Source: JBCBKL01 sp038521825
Lineage (GTDB): Bacteria > Pseudomonadota > Alphaproteobacteria > Rhodobacterales > Rhodobacteraceae
NCBI GenBank assembly: GCA_038521825.1
Contig: JBCBKL010000007.1
Coordinates: 62,001-126,000 of the forward strand
Direction: 5' to 3'
Length of the DNA: 64,000 bases
Shown one piece after another: positions 8,341-16,862 of this stretch. The notes under the pieces are model-generated. The model saw only the letters and a program-made list of their open reading frames with translations. It was not told the DNA's origin and did no database searches. Position 1 is the stretch's first letter. The number at the start of each line of letters is the position of its first letter. Position numbers and translations under genes: made by a program.

Positions 8341-9195
8341 TCACGCGCGAGACCAGGCGCGCTCAATGGCGCGGCGCAGGATCACACCGGCGACGTGTTT
8401 CTTGAAAGCGATAGGGCCGCGATTGTCTTCGGTTGGATCAATGTCGCCCAGCATGGCAGACACAGCAGCCGCAATATCGGTGTCATCCAGCGAAGTCCCG
8501 ATCAGCGCGGCCCCTGCCGCTTCGGAATGGACGGGCGTATCACTCAGGTTTGTCATAGCAACTGAGGCCGCAGTACAGCTGCCGCCTTGTCTGACAATCT
8601 GCACCGCCGCAGCGGCGGTGGCATAATCGCCGATCTTCCGTTTCTGCTTTTCGTAGGCATAGCCGCCCGACGGCTTCGGGATGGTCACCGCGGTCAGGAC
8701 CTCTTCATCCTCGCGGGCTGTCATATAGGCAGCCTCGTAGAAATTGCGCGCAGGGATATCGCGTTCGCCGTCCGGCCCCACGACTGTGAAAATCGCGTCG
8801 AGGCACTGCATCAGTCCCGGCATGTCGTTTCCAGGGTCACCGTTGGCGACGTTGCCACCCACGGTACCCATGTATCGCACCTGCGGATCGGCGATCTGCA
8901 GGGCCGCTTCCCGCAGAATTGGGGCTGCAGATGCAAGCGCATCATTATCGATGATGTCGTGCTGCGTGACCATTGCGCCAATGCGGATGCTATCGGCTCC
9001 GACCTCGATGCTGGCCAAGCCGCCCACATCTTGTAGGTCGATCAGATGGGGCACATCGGCCATGCGCAGTTTCATCATCGGGATCAGGCTGTGCCCGCCT
9101 GCCATGACGCGCGCATCGTCCCCATGTTCCTCAAGGATCGACAGAACGCCTGCCATATCCTTGGGTCTGTAATACTCGAATGCGGCTGGAATCAT
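8341..9195 (-). CDS. coxM: CoxM, CO dehydrogenase FAD-binding medium subunit
   Basis: A 284-residue flavoprotein subunit. The two FAD pyrophosphate-binding motifs are at the positions known from Oligotropha: AGGHS at 32-36 and TVGGN at 111-115 (TIGGD in the reference). It passes electrons from CoxS to the quinone pool. The start has a strong AGGGAGG ribosome-binding site. It is the first structural gene of the operon, followed by coxS after 11 bp. A palindrome lies in its upstream region. Confidence 0.94.
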   Translation of the reverse strand: MIPAAFEYYRPKDMAGVLSILEEHGDDARVMAGGHSLIPMMKLRMADVPHLIDLQDVGGLASIEVGADSIRIGAMVTQHDIIDNDALASAAPILREAALQIADPQVRYMGTVGGNVANGDPGNDMPGLMQCLDAIFTVVGPDGERDIPARNFYEAAYMTAREDEEVLTAVTIPKPSGGYAYEKQKRKIGDYATAAAAVQIVRQGGSCTAASVAMTNLSDTPVHSEAAGAALIGTSLDDTDIAAAVSAMLGDIDPTEDNRGPIAFKKHVAGVILRRAIERAWSRA

Positions 9196-9241
9196 CAGCT
9201 TTCCTCCCTTGAAGCGAACGTTCTGGCTTGGGGGGAGGAAT

Positions 9242-9257
9242 GCATACCCCAGTATGC
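9242..9257. promoter_or_regulatory. Palindrome upstream of coxM
   Basis: The perfect inverted repeat GCATAC-CCCA-GTATGC lies about 47 bp before the coxM start, in the 112-bp gap after coxC. It is a plausible operator or promoter-proximal element, possibly for the LytTR regulator, although LytTR sites are usually direct repeats. Function is inferred from position only. Confidence 0.35.
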
Positions 9258-9307
9258 GCGCGCTTCAGAATTCCAATGAAAAACAGCTATTTTGCACGAA
9301 ATGCGCC

Positions 9308-10426
9308 TCAGCTCGCACGAGCTGCACCCACATGCGACCCCAGTGCATCCTGTGTGACCTTCAGCTTTGACCGACTCACCGGAGCCGGCGGCAGATCGTC
9401 CCCGGGAAAGATGCACCGGCCCTTATCCTTGGTCCGCTCGAACCGTGCAACATGGACCGGATTGACCAAGTATGACCGATGGGTCTGCAAAAATCCCATC
9501 GGCGAGAGCCGCCTTGACGCCTCGGTCACTGGCCAAACACAAAAGAGCCGTTCGGATTCGGTGTAGACCTGCGTGTAATGTCCGTCCGCGCGCACGAACA
9601 GCACCTCGGACGGCGAAACAAAGACCTTTCCGCCATCGCGCTCGCAAGGGATCTTAAGGCCGGGTTCAAGAGCATTCAATCGGGGCGCGGATGCCGCACC
9701 ATCCGGCTGTTGTGGCCGCTCCAGATACGTCACGCTAACCCACAAGCAGGCCCCGAAGATCACGAAACTGAACAGGATAACCCCCAAGGCCAGTGTTTCG
9801 TTGCTCATGCTCGGGCCAAATTCGGTTGTCCCGGGCACCGCCATGAAACGGGTTCCGGCCATGGCGAGAAAATGAACCGAGCAAACTGCCGCGGCGAAAC
9901 AGAGCGTGCCAAGAAGAATGTTGCGGTTCGTCCGCCGCCCGTAAGCCACCCAGATCGCGAGCACGCAAAGCGAGATTGCCACGACGGACGAGAGAACGAT
10001 GCCAATCGGGGAATAAACGGCGCGGCAAAACTCGAGACCCGCCATGCCGATGTAGTGCATAACAAGAATACCCACGCCCGCAATCGCGCCCGCAAGCGTC
10101 ATGACGACGGGGGTGCGCTCTGTGAAATGCAACAGGATCAGCGCAGCACCGACAATCAGGATCGCTGTCAGAGCTGAAACAAGGGTGATAGCCGCATCGT
10201 AGTAGAAAAGGATCGGCAGCTGCAGCCCAAGCATCGCGATGAAATGCATCGCCCAAATCCCGCCGCCAAGGGCGACCGACGCCAAAGTGACAGCGACCTT
10301 TTTCTCGAATGCCGGTTTCGTCGAAAGTTCGCGAGTGAGCGACAAGCCCGTGAAACCAGCAACCGCGGCGACAAGGCACGCCATTGCAACGAGAAAAGCA
10401 CTGTGCGTGAACGGCAGCGTCTCCAT
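9308..10426 (-). CDS. coxC: CoxC-like MHYT-LytTR membrane sensor and transcription regulator
   Basis: A multi-pass MHYT-domain sensor with a C-terminal LytTR DNA-binding domain. Three MHYT-type motifs (WAMHFIAM, LVMHYIGM, SVHFLAM) alternate with about seven membrane helices. Residues from about 270 to the end form a LytTR domain (VLFVRADGHYTQVY, FLQTHRSYLVN). CoxC and CoxH of Oligotropha share this architecture and are thought to sense CO or another gas through metal held by the MHYT segments. It lies directly upstream of coxM on the same strand. The chosen ATG (372 residues) begins just before the first helix. An in-frame GTG at 10486 would add 20 residues, and neither start has a strong ribosome-binding site. 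Confidence 0.85.
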   Translation of the reverse strand: METLPFTHSAFLVAMACLVAAVAGFTGLSLTRELSTKPAFEKKVAVTLASVALGGGIWAMHFIAMLGLQLPILFYYDAAITLVSALTAILIVGAALILLHFTERTPVVMTLAGAIAGVGILVMHYIGMAGLEFCRAVYSPIGIVLSSVVAISLCVLAIWVAYGRRTNRNILLGTLCFAAAVCSVHFLAMAGTRFMAVPGTTEFGPSMSNETLALGVILFSFVIFGACLWVSVTYLERPQQPDGAASAPRLNALEPGLKIPCERDGGKVFVSPSEVLFVRADGHYTQVYTESERLFCVWPVTEASRRLSPMGFLQTHRSYLVNPVHVARFERTKDKGRCIFPGDDLPPAPVSRSKLKVTQDALGSHVGAARAS

Positions 10427-10486
10427 GTACGCAAATTGCCCAAATGCTTCACACTTTGTAAATACCCGGACGGGCCCGCATTGCAC

Positions 10487-11291
10487 CCGGCATCTAGCAC
10501 TCCGGCAGATCGCAGAGGAAGTGATGCAGGATCAGCCATAGAGATCTGGCGTAAACGCGGTCGCTCATCCGCGGCGGTCCCATTCCGAACTATTGCTTTG
10601 ACCATCTGCCATGCGGACGCGCGAACGCCGCTGTTTGCAGCGAGCGCCTCAAGCTTGAAGGACGGTGTACGTCCCGGCTCTAATGCGACGCCCAGCCCAG
10701 CCTCGCCAGCGGCGCAACTCGCATCGCAATCTCACAACCGCTCCCAAGAGTGTTCGACGAACCGATGGTCTGTCCGCCGGGGCGCTCCACCGCTCTTGAT
10801 AGGACCATCCGGGTGAACCAGGCCGACAATCATATACGTATCATGAGGGCCAGATTGGCCGGCCTTTTGACTGCCGACATCCTCCGGCACAAAGGCATTG
10901 CGGCGAGGGTTCTTGACGCATCCGATCGTGTCGCTTGGAACTGGCGGTAAAGTGATCCGGTGCTGCGGCTCAACATTCACCGCAGGTATACCGCGTTGCC
11001 GGGCCTCTGGTTCAATGGCTTTCGGCCAGAACTCCAGGATTACTTCCACTCGGCTGCAAAAGGCCCGGATCGAATTGCGCAGGGCATTCTGTCGGCCCAT
11101 GCTTCAGGCATAGAGCGCCCTGCATGGCCGGAAACAGGGCTGGCAGCGTGACCACCTAATACGGCATTGGCCAGCGAAGCCCTAAACAGGGCTTCGCCGG
11201 CTATCGCAGCTGACCGTCAGCTCAGAACCAACATCCTACCAAGGTGAAGGGCGCCGCACCGCTTAGGCTTCAACCCATCAGCCAACGGCCG
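10487..11291. other. Gene-poor gap between the cox cluster and the sugar-acid locus
   Basis: About 800 bases with no gene I can support. A 122-codon minus-strand frame (10732-11100) and overlapping plus-strand frames show no recognisable domain or good ribosome-binding site. It may be a decayed gene or element remnant. A perfect hairpin lies at 11174-11197. Confidence 0.5.
11174..11197. terminator. Candidate terminator hairpin downstream of the polyol dehydrogenase
   Basis: A perfect 10-bp stem (GCGAAGCCCT / AGGGCTTCGC) with an AAAC loop, about 95 bp after the stop of the minus-strand dehydrogenase. A proper T-run is missing, so termination is possible but not certain. Confidence 0.4.
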
Positions 11292-12320
11292 TCAGAACGC
11301 GATGTTCACTTTGACCGCTTGTGTTCTGTCACCGGCAAGTTCGAACGCTTCAACCGCCGACGCGACATCCAGTGTGTGGGTGATCAGCGGACTAACGTCC
11401 AGGCGCCCCGACCGCATCATCTCAACGGCGGTGAAAAACTCGGCGTGGAACCGGAACGAACCCCTCAGCTTGAGTTCTTTCGCGGTCATGGCCTGTATGG
11501 GCAGGTTCATGTCGCCGCCGAGGCCAAGTTGCACAATGGTCGCCCGGGGCCGAAGCGCAGGAACCGCGGATGCCAGCGCCGATGCCACACCCGAGCACTC
11601 GAAAAGAACGTCGAAATGCCCCTTCTGCACTTCAAAACCATCAAGGGCGTCTGGAGCCTCAGCCACGTTCATTATGTGATCGGCACCAACGTCCCGGGCC
11701 TTTCCAAGAGTAAAGTCGGAGATATCCGTCGCCGCGATTTCGACCGCGCCAGCGGCGCGTGCCACCAACACCGCCAGAAGGCCGATTGGGCCGCAACCCG
11801 TAACAAGCACCCGCTTCCCCATCAGATCACCCGCCTGTTTGGCAGCATGCAGCACGACCGCAAGCGGTTCGGCCATCGCCGCCTCGCTTGCGCTCAGATC
11901 GCCGGCTGGCGCGCATTGTGCAATGTCAGCCACGATGTATTCGCGGAACGCACCCTGAATATGCGGGAATGGCATGGCTGATCCGTAAAACCGCATGTTC
12001 AGGCAGTGGTTCTGGCACCCTTCGGCGCAGTATTTGCAAGCATTGCATGGGCGCGACGGAGATATGGCCACCAGAGCACCCGGGCTGAGATCCGCAACAC
12101 CGGTGCCAAGCGCTTCGACATGCCCGGCCACTTCATGCCCAAGGATCATCGGCTCTCGCAATCGGATGGCCCCGAAGCCACCATGGTTGTAGTAGTGCAG
12201 GTCCGACCCACAGATGCCGCCCGCCGCCATTTTGATCAGAACCTGGCCGCGGGCCGGCAGGGGCTTGTCACGGGTTTCGATCCGCAAATCCTTGGCTGCG
12301 TGGGCTACGATTACTTTCAT
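11292..12320 (-). CDS. Zinc-dependent alcohol dehydrogenase, L-idonate 5-dehydrogenase type
   Basis: A 342-residue medium-chain dehydrogenase. It has the catalytic zinc region GGICGSDLHYYNHGG and GHEVAGHVEALG, the structural zinc cysteines (PCNACKYCAEGCQNHC), and a Rossmann motif (VTGCGPIGLLA). Closest by pattern to L-idonate 5-dehydrogenases and polyol dehydrogenases. It would oxidise L-idonate to 5-ketogluconate, which the SDR at 13374 could reduce to gluconate. ATG at 12320 has an AAAGG site. An alternative GTG at 12335 overlaps the upstream stop. It is coupled to the 2-hydroxyacid dehydrogenase gene. Exact substrate is inferred from neighbours. Confidence 0.85.
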   Translation of the reverse strand: MKVIVAHAAKDLRIETRDKPLPARGQVLIKMAAGGICGSDLHYYNHGGFGAIRLREPMILGHEVAGHVEALGTGVADLSPGALVAISPSRPCNACKYCAEGCQNHCLNMRFYGSAMPFPHIQGAFREYIVADIAQCAPAGDLSASEAAMAEPLAVVLHAAKQAGDLMGKRVLVTGCGPIGLLAVLVARAAGAVEIAATDISDFTLGKARDVGADHIMNVAEAPDALDGFEVQKGHFDVLFECSGVASALASAVPALRPRATIVQLGLGGDMNLPIQAMTAKELKLRGSFRFHAEFFTAVEMMRSGRLDVSPLITHTLDVASAVEAFELAGDRTQAVKVNIAF

Positions 12321-12331
12321 GTCCGGGCCTT

Positions 12332-13279
12332 TCACAAAACGGGCGTGAGCAGAGCATTACTCGCGAAGTGGGTGATCGGGTTGTCGCGCATGAGCTGGCC
12401 CATGGCCTGCCGCGTTTCGACTGTACCCGAGGCGTGGTGCGGTTGCACCAGAACGTTGTCGAGGTCCAGAAACCGCAGATCGAGATCCGGCTCGTCTCCG
12501 AAGACATCGAGCTCTGCGGCGCCAAGAGAGCCCGAGCGCAACGCGACGATCAATGCCGCCTCATCCACATTGGAGGCCCGAGAGATATCGATGATCATGC
12601 CATCAGGACCGACAGCTTCGATGATGCTGGCGTTGACAATGTGCCGCGTCTCCGCAGAAGCGGCCATAGTCACGAAAAGGAAATCAGCGTGCCGTGCCAG
12701 TGTTAATGGATCATCGACATAGGTCCAATCCGGCGCATAGTCTTCTGGGTCAATGCCGGTATAGGCAACGTCCATACCGAAACCTGCAAGCCGTTTACCA
12801 ACTTCGAACCCGATCCGTCCAAGACCCAGAATACCCGCCTTGCGTCCAAAGACGCCACGTTTTAGCGGATAAAGCCCCCCTTTGGCCCACGAACCATCGC
12901 GCACCCGCGCTTCGGCACCGATCATACCGCGGGATTGGCAGAGCATCATTGCGACACCAAGATCGGCCACGTCTTCGGTCAGCACATCAGGTGTGTTAGT
13001 GATCCGAATGTGACGCACCTCGCAGGGTTCGACATCAACCGCATCGAAGCCCACACCATAAACCGAGATCAGCTCGAGCGCCGAACAGGCTGCGATCATG
13101 TCGGCATCGGCACCCAACTCGCCCCGCGTTTCGATGGCCCGAACCCCGGGCCCGTGTTTTGCGAGGAAGTCACGCCCATCCACCGCTTCAAACAGGCGTC
13201 TTACGTCAAACTCGGCCTCGAGCGGTGCCTGATCCCATTTAGGGTACGGGCCGACCTGAAGAACAACAGGTTTGGACAT
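12332..13279 (-). CDS. D-isomer-specific 2-hydroxyacid dehydrogenase
   Basis: A 315-residue NAD(P)-dependent 2-hydroxyacid dehydrogenase. The dinucleotide site is GILGLGRIGFEVGKRL. The catalytic Arg lies in ISRASNVDE, Glu in ELDVFGDEP and His in VQPHHASGT. Family members reduce glyoxylate, hydroxypyruvate or 2-keto-gluconate-type acids. The neighbourhood suggests a keto-gluconate or related sugar-acid substrate. Divergent from the SDR gene at 13374, with tandem operator-like repeats between them. Start ATG at 13279. Confidence 0.85.
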   Translation of the reverse strand: MSKPVVLQVGPYPKWDQAPLEAEFDVRRLFEAVDGRDFLAKHGPGVRAIETRGELGADADMIAACSALELISVYGVGFDAVDVEPCEVRHIRITNTPDVLTEDVADLGVAMMLCQSRGMIGAEARVRDGSWAKGGLYPLKRGVFGRKAGILGLGRIGFEVGKRLAGFGMDVAYTGIDPEDYAPDWTYVDDPLTLARHADFLFVTMAASAETRHIVNASIIEAVGPDGMIIDISRASNVDEAALIVALRSGSLGAAELDVFGDEPDLDLRFLDLDNVLVQPHHASGTVETRQAMGQLMRDNPITHFASNALLTPVL

Positions 13280-13302
13280 AGCGATTCCACGTTGACACAG
13301 AC

Positions 13303-13330
13303 TGTTATCGGTATCATGTTATCGGTACCA
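13303..13330. promoter_or_regulatory. Tandem GntR-type operator boxes in a divergent promoter
   Basis: Two adjacent 14-bp boxes, TGTTATCGGTATCA and TGTTATCGGTACCA, each an imperfect palindrome like the LacI-family GntR operator. A TTGACA at 13292-13297 with CATGTT 17 bp downstream could be the plus-strand promoter covered by the boxes. A related box (TGTTACCGATAACA) precedes gnd at 27516. Confidence 0.6.
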
Positions 13331-13373
13331 GTCTGTAGGCGTCAATCCTGCGCCATCAAATTCGGAGCGCTGC

Positions 13374-14138
13374 ATGTCCACACTCTTCTCACTTTCTGGC
13401 CGTCGCGCCCTTATTACCGGATCTTCGCAAGGCATCGGCTTTGCGCTGGCCAAAGGTCTTGCCGTAGCCGGGGCCGAGATCGTGCTGAACGGGCGTGACA
13501 CAGGCAAGCTTGCTGCAGCGGCCGAAGCGTTGCAGGGTGACGGCGCTACGGTTTACCAGCTGCCCTTTGATGCCACGGATCATGACGGCGTGCGCGTAGC
13601 GGTTGATGGCTTCGAAGCGGAAACCGGACCTATCGATATCCTCGTCAACAATGCAGGAATGCAGCACCGGACGGAGCTGGAGAATTTCCCCGCTGACGCC
13701 TTCGAACGGCTGCTTCAAACCAATATCGCAAGCGTGTTTCATGTAGGTCAGGCGGTTGCGCGACACATGATTGCGCGCAATGCAGGCAAGATTATCAACA
13801 TCGCGTCGGTTCAGACAGCGCTCGCCCGCCCCGGTATCGCACCCTACACCGCAACCAAGGGCGCCGTCGCGAACCTGACCAAAGGGATGGCGACGGACTG
13901 GGCCAAATACGGTCTCCAGTGCAACGCACTTGCGCCGGGATATTTCGATACACCGCTCAACGCAGCGCTTGTTGCCGACCCGGAGTTTTCGGCCTGGCTC
14001 GAAAAGCGGACACCTGCCGGACGTTGGGGCCAAGTCGATGAACTGGTCGGTGCTGCAGTTTTCCTGTCCTCGGCCGCCTCGAGTTTCGTCAACGGGCATA
14101 CGCTGTTCGTCGACGGCGGCATAACGGCGTCGCTCTGA
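13374..14138 (+). CDS. SDR oxidoreductase, gluconate 5-dehydrogenase type
   Basis: A 254-residue short-chain dehydrogenase. It has cofactor motif TGSSQGIG, NNAG, catalytic Ser in IINIASVQ and Y-x-x-x-K (YTATK), closing with FVDGG. Closest by overall pattern to gluconate 5-dehydrogenase (IdnO/Gno), which interconverts 5-ketogluconate and gluconate. This fits the divergent idonate dehydrogenase and the gluconokinase remnant that starts at its stop (TGATG). Start ATG at 13374, about 44 bp after the operator boxes. Substrate is inferred from family and context. Confidence 0.87.
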   Translation: MSTLFSLSGRRALITGSSQGIGFALAKGLAVAGAEIVLNGRDTGKLAAAAEALQGDGATVYQLPFDATDHDGVRVAVDGFEAETGPIDILVNNAGMQHRTELENFPADAFERLLQTNIASVFHVGQAVARHMIARNAGKIINIASVQTALARPGIAPYTATKGAVANLTKGMATDWAKYGLQCNALAPGYFDTPLNAALVADPEFSAWLEKRTPAGRWGQVDELVGAAVFLSSAASSFVNGHTLFVDGGITASL

Positions 14139-14637
14139 TGCGATGTTGCGTGCTCATGGGGGTTTCGGGCTGCGGCGCGTCGTCGGTCGGCAAGGCCTTG
14201 CAGGTGCTTTGCGACATCGACATTGTGGACCGCGACGATCTGCATCCTCGCGCCAGCATCGGCAAGATGGGTAGCGTGTCCCGCTTGATGATCCGGATCG
14301 CGCCCCGTGGCCCGCGGACGTCGTTCGCAGGCTGGCCCACCAAGACGGTACCATCGCCATCGGTTATTCCGCGATCAGGAAACAATACTGCTAATGGATA
14401 CCGGAGCACGTGGACGAGCCGGTCCACCTCCCGCATCTCGACGTTCCTCGCGACGTGCTGTCGCGACGGGTGGCACATCGGTCTGGGCATTTCATACCCC
14501 CTTCGCTGCTCGACAGCCAGTTCGGCGCATTTGAGCGGTTGGATCCGGATAAGTGGAGCAGCGAAGTCGACATCGCGCGACCCTATGCAGAGGTGGTCGC
14601 CCGATCCGAAGCCTATGTGCGGGGGGCAATGATATGA
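14138..14637 (+). pseudogene. Broken gluconokinase (gntK-like)
   Basis: Remains of a gluconokinase that would convert gluconate to 6-phosphogluconate. The N-terminus keeps LMGVSGCG and VDRDDLHP, but the Walker A lysine is Ala (GCGASS). After about 45 codons the conserved KM-x-PLDDPDRAPW segment continues only in another frame, so a frameshift lies near 14265-14280. In that second frame a TAA at 14392 interrupts the protein, and the conserved end (GHFIPPSLLDSQF, EVDI) follows in the same frame up to 14637. Three independent lesions make a functional kinase unlikely. It overlaps the SDR stop and the next start, so the operon layout is kept. Confidence 0.85.
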
Positions 14638-15521
14638 GTGAAAAGATCGCGCTCGTCGGCGCAGGTGCTATGGGCGGCGCTATCGGCATGCGGTTACTGG
14701 AGACCGGTAACATCCTGCGGGTCTTCGATCTGGACAGCGCCCGTGTCGAAGGACTTGTTGCCAATGGCGCACTGCCGGCTGCGTCGGCCGCGGACGCAGC
14801 CCGCGAGGCGGATTTTGTGATCACCAGCCTGAATGCATCGCACATCGTTGGATTGGCCGCCTTTGGCAAGGATGGGATCGCCGACGGGGCCAAGCCGGGC
14901 ACTCTCATCATCGACATGTCATCGATCGAGCCGGACGCCACCCGCAGATTTGCCAAAATGGCGGCCGAGCGGGGGTTGGCATGGGTCGACAGCCCCCTGT
15001 CCGGTGGGGCGCCGAAGGCGCTGATTGGCGAACTGACCCTCATGGCAGGCGGCGAAGCCAAGGATGTGAAGCGAGCTCATACGGCGCTAAAACACGTGGC
15101 GTCGAACTACACGCATATGGGCCCCTCGGGGGCCGGCCAGACGACCAAGCTGATCAATCAGGTTCTCTGTGGGTTGGGCTTTCTCGCCGTCGCCGAGGCC
15201 ACGCAGCTCGCACTCGATGCGGGTGTGGACGCGAAAATGATCCCGCAGGCGCTCAAAGGCGGTCGCGCAGACTCGGCGTTATTGCAGGAGTATCTGCCCC
15301 GCTTCGCAACCAAGGATTACAGGCGGACGGGCCGGATCGATAACATGGTCAAGGACCTAAATGCCGTAAACGACCTGGCCCGCCAAACAGGAACATCGAT
15401 GCCGATGACAGCACTCTGCGCCGAGATCCACAGGATGCTGACGGCGGCAGGGCTGGGCGGAGAAGATCAGGCTACTGTCATGGAATTCTTCAAAGGCGCA
15501 AAAGAGGAGGCCCTCGCATGA
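14634..15521 (+). CDS. NAD(P)-dependent beta-hydroxyacid dehydrogenase (HIBADH family)
   Basis: A 295-residue protein of the 3-hydroxyisobutyrate / tartronate semialdehyde reductase family. It has dinucleotide motif IALVGAGAMGGAIGMRL, substrate motif DSPLSGGAPKA, and the catalytic lysine region GAGQTTKLINQ. Likely reduces or oxidises a sugar-acid-derived hydroxyacid (L-threonate dehydrogenase or 2-hydroxy-3-oxopropionate reductase are options). ATG at 14634 overlaps the pseudogene stop (ATGA). An upstream in-frame start would lie inside gntK. Confidence 0.85.
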   Translation: MSEKIALVGAGAMGGAIGMRLLETGNILRVFDLDSARVEGLVANGALPAASAADAAREADFVITSLNASHIVGLAAFGKDGIADGAKPGTLIIDMSSIEPDATRRFAKMAAERGLAWVDSPLSGGAPKALIGELTLMAGGEAKDVKRAHTALKHVASNYTHMGPSGAGQTTKLINQVLCGLGFLAVAEATQLALDAGVDAKMIPQALKGGRADSALLQEYLPRFATKDYRRTGRIDNMVKDLNAVNDLARQTGTSMPMTALCAEIHRMLTAAGLGGEDQATVMEFFKGAKEEALA

Positions 15522-15850
15522 TCACACGGTTTGCCCTGTTCGAAGGCGCAGTGAAACCGGGGCACCAAGACGCCTTTCGCCGCGCGGTGCTTGAAAGGCT
15601 GGTGCCCTTGTGGACCAAGTTCCCCGGCAACTCGGATGTCCGAGTGATGTTCAGCGATGATCGGGACGCCGGTGCGCCGGAATTCCCGCTGATACTCGCC
15701 ATCAGTTACCCCGACCAGGCGGCGATGGAGGCGGCGCTCGACAGTCCTTACCGCGCACAATCGCGGAATGTGACGGGGCAGATTGTCGCCGAGCATTTCG
15801 ATGGGCGCATCCATCACCACGTCACCCAGCTTAACGAATATCGGGCCTGA
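15518..15850 (+). CDS. Small Dabb/ABM-like protein of unknown function
   Basis: A 110-residue protein predicted to form a dimeric alpha-beta barrel like stress-responsive Dabb or antibiotic-biosynthesis-monooxygenase proteins (FALFEGAVKPGHQDAFRRAV, then YPDQAAMEAALDSPYR). It overlaps the preceding dehydrogenase by 4 bp and abuts the LacI gene, so it belongs to the sugar-acid operon. Small proteins of this fold in sugar operons are sometimes mutarotases or isomerases, but the exact role cannot be read from the sequence. Confidence 0.7.
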   Translation: MITRFALFEGAVKPGHQDAFRRAVLERLVPLWTKFPGNSDVRVMFSDDRDAGAPEFPLILAISYPDQAAMEAALDSPYRAQSRNVTGQIVAEHFDGRIHHHVTQLNEYRA

Positions 15851-16858
15851 GTGGTGAGTGCACGGGTCACAATGCGGGACGTCGCACGGGCGGTTGGCAT
15901 GTCGCCGATGACAGTCAGCCGCGCCCTGCGCGATGACCGTACCGTAAACGCCAAAACACGCGCCCGCGTCCGGCAAGTGGCGGACGATCTGGGCTATGTC
16001 TATGACAGCACGGCGCAGGCATTCCGCACCCAAAAGAGCGGGTTTGTGGCCGTCACCCTTCCCTCGGTGAACAACGCCAACTTCGCCGAGACGTTTCGCG
16101 CACTGACAAACGGTCTGGGCGAGGCCGGGCTTCAACTGCTCTTGGGCAGCACCAACTACCGGGTGGAACGGGAAGAGCAGCTGGTCCGACAACTCCTCAC
16201 CCGTAACCCCGAGGCGCTGGTATTAACCGGCGGGCATCATACCCTTGAGACGCGCAAATTGGTGCAGGGCCGTGGCCTGCCCGTCATCGAGATGTGGGAT
16301 CTGCCCGCCGATCCGCTGGGCCATGTGGTGGGCTTTTCCAATGGTGATGCGATGGCGCATGTCGTGGGGCATCTGGTGCGGACCGGCAGGCGCAAACTGG
16401 CATTTGTCGGCGCGTCGGAGGGCGCCGACATGCGCGGTGCAGTCCGGCGGGCGGGCGTAGTGCGTGCCGCGCGGATGCACCGCTTGCCAGAAGTCGCGAT
16501 GATTGATGCCGGGCCTGCGCCGGTGTCGATGCGCCATGGCGCGGCTGTGATCGAAGATATGGGGCGCGACGTCGCAAAGTACGACGCGCTTGTCTGCGTT
16601 TCGGACCCTGTGGCCTTTGGATGCCTCAGCTCCGTTCAACGGATGGGATTGCGAGTGCCGGAAGATCTGGCGATTACCGGATTTGGCAATTTCGAGGTCG
16701 CAAAAGTGTCTAACCCACGGATCACGACCGTCAACGTGCACGCCGAGGAAATCGGGCTGCGGGTGGTTGCTGTTCTCAGCGGTATCTTCGACGGTGAAAT
16801 CGATGGGCCTTTGCGGATCGATGTCGGGTCGGCATTGGTGGAAGGTGAGACGAGCTAA
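15851..16858 (+). CDS. LacI-family transcriptional regulator (GntR-like)
   Basis: A 335-residue LacI-family repressor. Helix-turn-helix residues about 8-30 (MRDVARAVGMSPMTVSRAL) and hinge (YVYDSTAQAFR) are followed by a periplasmic-binding-protein-like sensor domain. The SPMTVSR recognition helix resembles that of E. coli GntR, which reads TGTTACC-type palindromes. It is the last gene of the operon beginning at 13374, so it may control the boxes at 13303-13330 and 27516-27529. GTG at 15851 immediately follows the previous stop, with a second GTG at 15854 possible. Converges with the next regulator. Confidence 0.88.
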   Translation: MVSARVTMRDVARAVGMSPMTVSRALRDDRTVNAKTRARVRQVADDLGYVYDSTAQAFRTQKSGFVAVTLPSVNNANFAETFRALTNGLGEAGLQLLLGSTNYRVEREEQLVRQLLTRNPEALVLTGGHHTLETRKLVQGRGLPVIEMWDLPADPLGHVVGFSNGDAMAHVVGHLVRTGRRKLAFVGASEGADMRGAVRRAGVVRAARMHRLPEVAMIDAGPAPVSMRHGAAVIEDMGRDVAKYDALVCVSDPVAFGCLSSVQRMGLRVPEDLAITGFGNFEVAKVSNPRITTVNVHAEEIGLRVVAVLSGIFDGEIDGPLRIDVGSALVEGETS

Positions 16859-16862
16859 CCGA

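Noticed and set aside
10732..11100. A 122-codon minus-strand frame upstream of the cox regulator
   Set aside because: No ribosome-binding site, signal or family resemblance, and overlapping plus-strand frames are equally long. Treated as noise or decayed DNA.
13303..13330. The tandem 14-bp direct repeat as an insertion-sequence target duplication
   Set aside because: There is no insertion between the copies, each copy is a palindromic operator-like box, and a similar box occurs before gnd.
14138..14632. A single 164-residue protein read straight through the gluconokinase region
   Set aside because: Only its first 45 residues resemble a kinase; the rest is out of frame relative to the conserved segments, so it is a pseudogene.
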